9,202 bases of DNA from CADEEN01 sp031389585 (GTDB taxonomy: Bacteria > Pseudomonadota > Gammaproteobacteria > Burkholderiales > Burkholderiaceae_C). The notes under the pieces are model-generated. The model saw nothing but the letters and a program-made list of their open reading frames with translations. It made no database searches and had not been told where the DNA came from. The position numbers and the translations under genes are program-made. Positions 6,901 through 9,202 of this stretch are shown one piece after another. The stretch lies in assembly GCA_031389585.1 (NCBI GenBank), contig JANMSS010000381.1:1-9202 (forward strand), in the 5' to 3' direction. The stretch's first letter is position 1, and each line of letters opens with the position of its first letter.

Positions 6901-7023
6901 GAGATACCACATGAACAGCGCCATGGTCAGCGCAGCACTCACGGCAACGCCCAGCGTGATCTGGCGGCGCAGCGTGCCTGTGAACAGGGTGCGCAACAGG
7001 GTTCCGATGCGCCCCAGCCTCAT
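3931..7023 (-). CDS. Membrane-bound hybrid sensor histidine kinase with three PAS domains and a receiver
   Basis: Starting from the ATG at 7023 the protein has 1030 residues. In order: transmembrane helix about 22-41; periplasmic Cache-like sensor about 42-170; second helix about 172-194; HAMP about 195-247; PAS about 252-368, about 378-494 and about 502-620; a coiled linker about 620-655; HisKA with SHEIRTPLNAVLG (phosphoacceptor His666); HATPase with N-box Asn779/Asn783, DSGIG at 811-815 and GGSGLGL at 840-846; and a C-terminal receiver with Glu910/Asp911, phosphoacceptor Asp957 (LMDVQMP), Thr985 and Lys1007. All catalytic residues are present. There is no Hpt domain, so phosphotransfer beyond its own receiver would need a separate Hpt protein or response regulator, and none is in the window. 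The frame is open up to 7206, but the extra 61 residues are Arg/Pro/Ala-rich with no domain, and membrane topology fits 7023. A GGAGAG lies 15 bases upstream, too far to be ideal. The signal is unknown. Confidence 0.93.
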   Translation of the reverse strand: MRLGRIGTLLRTLFTGTLRRQITLGVAVSAALTMALFMWYLTQRQSALLLDRHAALSAGLARTLAAAAVDRLAGSDVAGAQQLVEAQRQFPQLEFAMLLDPQGQVLAHTDRAQVGQRVAELPASVQATTLTRSAALVDVAVPVMFGDQHIGWARVGLARRIMTAAMAEITRSAIAFAALAVLASTLFAAFVAVRLTRRLAIINAVAAAVEGGDLAQRAALRGTDEAAQLGRGVDHMLDGLAASRAALAESEQRFRLALDAASMEAWHWDIATDHLVWGQDEQRLLGPRPAGGYPDFRQMVVPQDRELFLAAGRAAIVGQAAAYQVTFRLRRTDGEIRWLVTSGRVIRDAGGRALAMAGVTQDVNQRRQAELALTEQRRFLADLVERSGAPIQVKDRQGVYELVNRKWEEVTGQSRDKVLGRTDAELFPAPAAEGFRRSDLAVMADGQAREVEVILGDATGRRYFMSVKFPVLDAHGEIRGVCGMATEITERKRDELRLQASEARLQAILDAVPECVKVIGPDGTLRQMNAAGLAMVEAPPDPTPLLGCSVEGLLAAEHRDAFAALTRRVLAGESGELEFEMIGLQGTRRWMEMRAVPLRDAETGITAMLAVSRDSSERRAMQAELTRHRDHLQELVAERTVELSAARAQAERLGQAKSEFLAHMSHEIRTPLNAVLGMAQIGMVDSAGSASSANFQRIGEAGKHLLAVINDILDFSRLEAGKLNLEQRAFLLATALATAGDVVAEAARQKGLEFEIVRASELPEWVSGDVRRLQQILINLLSNAVKFTPRGTVSLQVAQREADQIEFKVVDSGIGLTEAQVGRLFQPFEQADSSTTRRFGGSGLGLAISRSLARLMGGDVLVESLPDRGSTFTLRLPLPAIEPGAPAEERGAPDRAGYRRLAGLRLLAAEDVEVNRLILDAMLTQEGATVQFAENGQTALDCVARRGADAFDVVLMDVQMPVLDGYAATRELNRIAPGLPVIGLTAHALDEEREKSLAAGMVEHVTKPIDLDALVAAILRHARNRGVSRF

Positions 7024-7148
7024 GGCGCGGCCGCCGGACTCTCCGCAAACCAGGCCCCGGGCCCGCGCTGAGGGCGCGGCCCGTGCAGGCGCGCCCGCTC
7101 GCGGGTACGGCGGTGCGGGCCCCACACACGGGATGGATCCAACGCCAT
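7020..7148 (-). CDS. Possible 42-residue upstream ORF overlapping the kinase start
   Basis: An ORF from the ATG at 7148 encodes 42 residues (MALDPSRVWGPHRRTRERAR and onward), rich in Arg and Pro. Its TGA overlaps the kinase ATG as ATGA at 7020-7023, the arrangement typical of translational coupling. CAGACT lies six bases before the ATG and could be a weak -10 of a leaderless transcript; no Shine-Dalgarno sequence is present. I recognise no family. In GC-rich DNA open frames of this size are common by chance, so coding status is doubtful. The overlap and the poorly placed ribosome-binding site of the kinase are the only arguments for it. Confidence 0.25.
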   Translation of the reverse strand: MALDPSRVWGPHRRTRERARLHGPRPQRGPGAWFAESPAAAP

Positions 7149-7305
7149 GCGGGCAGTCTGACACGCCTGGGCACGCCTGCCTGCGCCGGCGCCGCGCCGC
7201 GCGCACCGGGTTGGTTTGGGCTGGGCAGGGCGCGCGCCGCCTGCGCTGAGTGGCTCGGCCAGTGGCAGGGCGTCGACCGGCAACGCCGGCGTCATCAACG
7301 CGGGC
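7149..7305. other. Intergenic stretch between sodC and the kinase, no clear gene
   Basis: Very GC-rich DNA downstream of sodC and upstream of the kinase, both on the minus strand. Open frames here encode only low-complexity Ala/Arg/Gly/Pro peptides. A short stem, CCGGC-AAC-GCCGG at 7277-7289, lies 16 bases beyond the sodC stop and could act in 3' end formation, but it has no T-run. The promoter of the kinase must lie here if it is not read through from sodC; I cannot place it with confidence. Confidence 0.5.
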
Positions 7306-7836
7306 TCAGGGTTGGTGGCGCGCGATCACGGCACAGGCGAGGCGCGCACCGGCGTTGCCGGTCGGCTGGGTGCGGTAGTCGTCGGGCATCGCATGCACGA
7401 TCAAGCCCTTGCCGACCACGTCGGCGGCGCCGCTGCCCACGCTGAGGCCGCCGAGCGTGAACTTCACATCCACGCGGCCCTGCGCATCGGCCTTCAGCGA
7501 GGGCAGGTCACCGGCATGGCGCTCCGTGGTGTCCTGGGGGCCGTGCGGCTTGCCGGCCGGGTTGAAGTGGCTGCCGGTGCTCATGCCGTCGCCGCTGCTG
7601 CAATCGCCCTTCTCGTGGACGTGAAAGCCATGCTCCAGACCGGGCTTCAAGCCCTCGACCTTCACATGCACCATCACCTGCTCGCCACGCTGGTGGAACA
7701 TGGCCATGCCCGCGGTGGCGTTGCCGCGCGTGGGCTCGAGTTTGGCCATCGCCATCGGGCCGCGGTGCATCATGCCGGCGCAACCGGCGAGCCCGGCCGT
7801 GAGGGCCACCAGGGCAAGTGTCGTTCGGGCTGGCAT
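7306..7836 (-). CDS. sodC: Cu/Zn superoxide dismutase, predicted lipoprotein
   Basis: This 176-residue enzyme dismutates superoxide to oxygen and hydrogen peroxide in the periplasm. The fold's metal ligands are all visible: HGFHVHEKGDC (His72 and His74 for Cu), GSHFNPAGKPHGP (His90 bridging, His98 for Zn), ERHAGDLP (His107 and Asp110 for Zn) and LIVHAMPDD (His148 for Cu). Cys79 and Cys168 are placed for the conserved disulfide, and Arg165 matches the active-site arginine. The N-terminus is a signal peptide ending in a lipobox (GLAGC, Cys19), so the protein should be membrane-tethered. The ATG at 7836 is chosen because GGAGA lies six bases upstream and the signal peptide starts there. The frame stays open to 7938, but that extension would run into the divergent oxygenase gene. 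It is divergent from the Rieske oxygenase with a 92-base gap. Assignment is secure. Confidence 0.95.
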   Translation of the reverse strand: MPARTTLALVALTAGLAGCAGMMHRGPMAMAKLEPTRGNATAGMAMFHQRGEQVMVHVKVEGLKPGLEHGFHVHEKGDCSSGDGMSTGSHFNPAGKPHGPQDTTERHAGDLPSLKADAQGRVDVKFTLGGLSVGSGAADVVGKGLIVHAMPDDYRTQPTGNAGARLACAVIARHQP

Positions 7837-7928
7837 GCGCGGTCTCCAGGATGAAGGAAGGACGCATGCTAAGCCAACCCGGGCGCCGGCAGGCCGCGCT
7901 GGCAAACTCCGGCGCAGGAGCCTGACCC

Positions 7929-9029
7929 ATGTCCCCACCTTTCAGTGTCGATGCCGACGTGGCGCGCGCGCGAACGCTCGACCCCCGCTTCTACCTCGAC
8001 ACGGAGGTCTTCGCCGCGGCGCGCGAGCGCGTCTTCGCGCGCAGCTGGCAGTGGCTTGGCGACCTGGCCGATGTGGCGGCGCCCGGCTCGCTGGCGCCGC
8101 GCACGCTGTTGCCGGGGTTGCTCGACGAGCCCTTGCTGCTCTCGCGTGACGCCGCGGGCACGCTGCGCTGCCTGTCCAACGTCTGCACGCACCGCGGCCA
8201 CCTGCTGGTCGACGCGCCCTGCCGCAAGGAGCAGATCCGCTGCCCCTACCACTCACGCCGCTTCGACCTGGCCGGGCGCATGACCTTCATGCCCGGCTTC
8301 GAGGGTGCGCAGGATTTCCCCGGGCCCCGCGATCACCTGCCGGGCGTGCCCTTCGGCAGCCTGGCGGGCCATGGATTCGCCGCGCTGGCGCCGACCGCCA
8401 CGCTCGAAGAATGGCTGGCCCCGGTGCTGGCGCGCGTGCCCTGGTGGGCCAGCGAGCGCTTCGTCCACGACCCCGCGCGCAACCGCGATTTCACGATCGC
8501 CGCGCACTGGGCGCTGTATGTCGAGAACTACCTCGAGGGCCTGCACATCCCCTGTCTGCACCCCGGCCTGGCCGCGGCCATCGAGTGGCAGCATTACGGC
8601 TACGAACTGCAGCCGCAGGGCAATCTGCAGCTGGCGCTGGCGCGCGACGACGAACTCGCCTTCGACGCCCTGCCCGCCAACTCGCCCGAACAGGGCCAGC
8701 GCGTGGCCGCGTATTACTTCTGGCTGTTCCCCAACCTGATGCTCAACTTCTATCCCTGGGGCCTGTCGGTGAACCTGGTGCAGCCGCTGGCACCCGCGCT
8801 CACCCGGGTGTCGTTTCGCGCCTATGTCGCCCGGCCCGAGCTGCTCGAACGCGGCGCCGGCAGCGCGCTCGACCAGGTCGAGGCCGAAGACGAAAGCGCG
8901 GTCGAAGCCGTACAGCGCGGCCTGCGCTCGCGCCTGTACAGCGGCGGGCGCTACTCGCCGCAGCACGAACGCGGCGTGCACCAGTTCCACCGCCTGCTGG
9001 CGCAATCGCTGGGCGATGGCGTGGGCTAG
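7929..9029 (+). CDS. Rieske non-heme iron oxygenase, alpha subunit family
   Basis: This 366-residue protein has an N-terminal Rieske [2Fe-2S] domain with CTHRGH (Cys86, His88) and CPYHS (Cys105, His108). The catalytic domain has the mononuclear iron ligands His206 and His211 in ENYLEGLHIPCLHPGL and probably Asp321 in EAEDESAVEAVQRGL. Glu203, three residues before the first His, takes the place of the Asp that links the Rieske and iron sites in naphthalene dioxygenase; Glu is usual in the choline-monooxygenase-like branch. The RYSPQHERGVHQFHRLL tail is also typical of that branch. It should be a cytoplasmic mono- or dioxygenase that needs an electron-transfer reductase, but no reductase, ferredoxin or beta subunit is seen nearby. 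AGGAG eight bases before the ATG at 7929 fixes the start. The substrate (aromatic, betaine-like or other) cannot be inferred. It is divergent from sodC and followed by a hairpin. Confidence 0.9.
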   Translation: MSPPFSVDADVARARTLDPRFYLDTEVFAAARERVFARSWQWLGDLADVAAPGSLAPRTLLPGLLDEPLLLSRDAAGTLRCLSNVCTHRGHLLVDAPCRKEQIRCPYHSRRFDLAGRMTFMPGFEGAQDFPGPRDHLPGVPFGSLAGHGFAALAPTATLEEWLAPVLARVPWWASERFVHDPARNRDFTIAAHWALYVENYLEGLHIPCLHPGLAAAIEWQHYGYELQPQGNLQLALARDDELAFDALPANSPEQGQRVAAYYFWLFPNLMLNFYPWGLSVNLVQPLAPALTRVSFRAYVARPELLERGAGSALDQVEAEDESAVEAVQRGLRSRLYSGGRYSPQHERGVHQFHRLLAQSLGDGVG

Positions 9030-9072
9030 CGTTGCCCCCAAGACGCCTGCGTCGGCTTGGTCGGGCCGAGGA

Positions 9073-9093
9073 ATGGCCGCGTCTCGCGGCCAT
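9073..9093 (+). terminator. Perfect hairpin after the Rieske oxygenase gene, possible terminator
   Basis: ATGGCCGCG at 9073-9081 and its exact reverse complement CGCGGCCAT at 9085-9093 flank a TCT loop. The 9-bp GC-rich stem begins 44 bases after the oxygenase stop codon. No T-run follows, so classical intrinsic termination is doubtful. It may stabilise the 3' end or form part of a repeat. Confidence 0.4.
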
Positions 9094-9114
9094 GCGGGCT
9101 GCAAGCCACGCCCG

Positions 9115-9139
9115 CCCTTCGACCTCGCTCAGGACAGGC
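9115..9139. repeat. Copy of a dispersed intergenic repeat (CCCTTCGAC...CTCAGGACAGG type)
   Basis: The sequence CCCTTCGACCTCGCTCAGGA followed by CAGGC resembles a short repeat family scattered between genes in many GC-rich proteobacteria. When mistranslated it yields peptides such as PSTSLRTG, which is exactly what the plus-strand frame here gives. Only one copy lies in this window, so the call rests on recalling the family, not on internal repetition. Confidence 0.5.
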
Positions 9140-9160
9140 TTGGGGCGGCCCGGCGCGGGC

Positions 9161-9166
9161 TAAGCT
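9161..9166 (+). promoter_or_regulatory. Possible -10 element before the last ORF
   Basis: TAAGCT ends seven bases before the ATG at 9174, an arrangement that would give a leaderless mRNA. A TTGGGG at 9140-9145 could be a -35 but with a short 15-base spacer. No Shine-Dalgarno sequence is seen. Weak by itself, but it matches the arrangement before the phytochelatin synthase-like gene. Confidence 0.3.
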
Positions 9167-9173
9167 GCGGCGC

Positions 9174-9202
9174 ATGCAAAACCTGCGGATTTTTGCCGCC
9201 GC
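9174..9202 (+). CDS. Start of an unidentified gene, cut by the right edge
   Basis: An ATG at 9174 opens a frame MQNLRIFAA that runs off the window. Nine codons are far too few to name a family. A -10-like TAAGCT just upstream and its position after a hairpin and a repeat make a gene start plausible. Confidence 0.35.

Noticed and set aside
3961..7071. 1036-codon open frame on the plus strand, antisense to the hybrid kinase
   Set aside because: Its peptide is rich in His, Gln, Arg, Ala and Gly with no recognisable domain, while the opposite strand encodes every motif of a hybrid kinase. Long antisense frames are expected in GC-rich coding DNA.
7024..7206. 61-residue N-terminal extension of the hybrid kinase
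   Set aside because: Arg/Pro/Ala-rich and without a domain or a good ribosome-binding site; the membrane helix sits properly near the N-terminus when the start is 7023.
7020..7298. 92-codon minus-strand frame between sodC and the kinase
   Set aside because: The portion upstream of 7148 is low-complexity Ala/Arg/Pro sequence; only the short 3' part, with its ATGA overlap, is kept as a doubtful ORF.
7837..7938. 34-residue N-terminal extension of SodC
   Set aside because: The ATG at 7836 has a well-placed GGAGA and begins a proper lipoprotein signal peptide; the extension would overlap the divergent oxygenase start.

Overview
The window is GC-rich chromosomal DNA, most likely from a betaproteobacterium of the order Burkholderiales (Rubrivivax/Leptothrix/Methylibium-like). 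This rests on base composition, the family-level look of the proteins (ScoAB, a PAS-LuxR regulator, a lipoprotein SodC) and the compact gene spacing. It is an inference, not a database match. I see no rRNA, tRNA, CRISPR array, transposase or phage gene.

Left part (1-950): the start of an MFS transporter on the minus strand, preceded on the same strand by the C-terminal quarter of a gamma-glutamyltranspeptidase (GGT). The GGT reading stops making sense at about 811-817. There it abuts, head-out, the last 44 or so codons of a plus-strand dihydroorotate dehydrogenase (pyrD). Two gene interiors are therefore joined back to back. This is either a genuine rearrangement breakpoint or an assembly chimera, and it is the oddest structural feature of the window.

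Middle part (1030-3890): a complete phytochelatin-synthase-like lipoprotein with an intact Cys-His-Asp triad, probably translated from a leaderless mRNA. It converges on a minus-strand scoAB pair encoding a 3-oxoacid CoA-transferase. scoA carries an in-frame TAA at codon 133, so it is a pseudogene, a sequencing error or a split gene. Divergent from scoAB is a small PAS-LuxR transcription factor. The 115-base gap between them holds a perfect 9-4-9 inverted repeat that looks like its operator, so this is probably a regulator/target pair controlling ketone-body or short-chain acyl metabolism.

Right part (3931-9202): a 1030-residue membrane hybrid histidine kinase (Cache-like periplasmic domain, HAMP, three PAS, HisKA, HATPase, REC) converges on the PAS-LuxR gene. 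Its start overlaps by ATGA a possible 42-codon upstream ORF. Beyond it a Cu/Zn superoxide dismutase lipoprotein (sodC, minus) is divergent from a Rieske-type oxygenase alpha subunit (plus). The last 170 bases hold a hairpin, a copy of a dispersed repeat and the first codons of one more plus-strand gene.

No clearly new multi-gene system is evident. The best candidates for a second look are the ggt/pyrD junction, the scoA stop codon, the palindromic operator with its unusual PAS-LuxR partner, and the exported phytochelatin-synthase-like protein.
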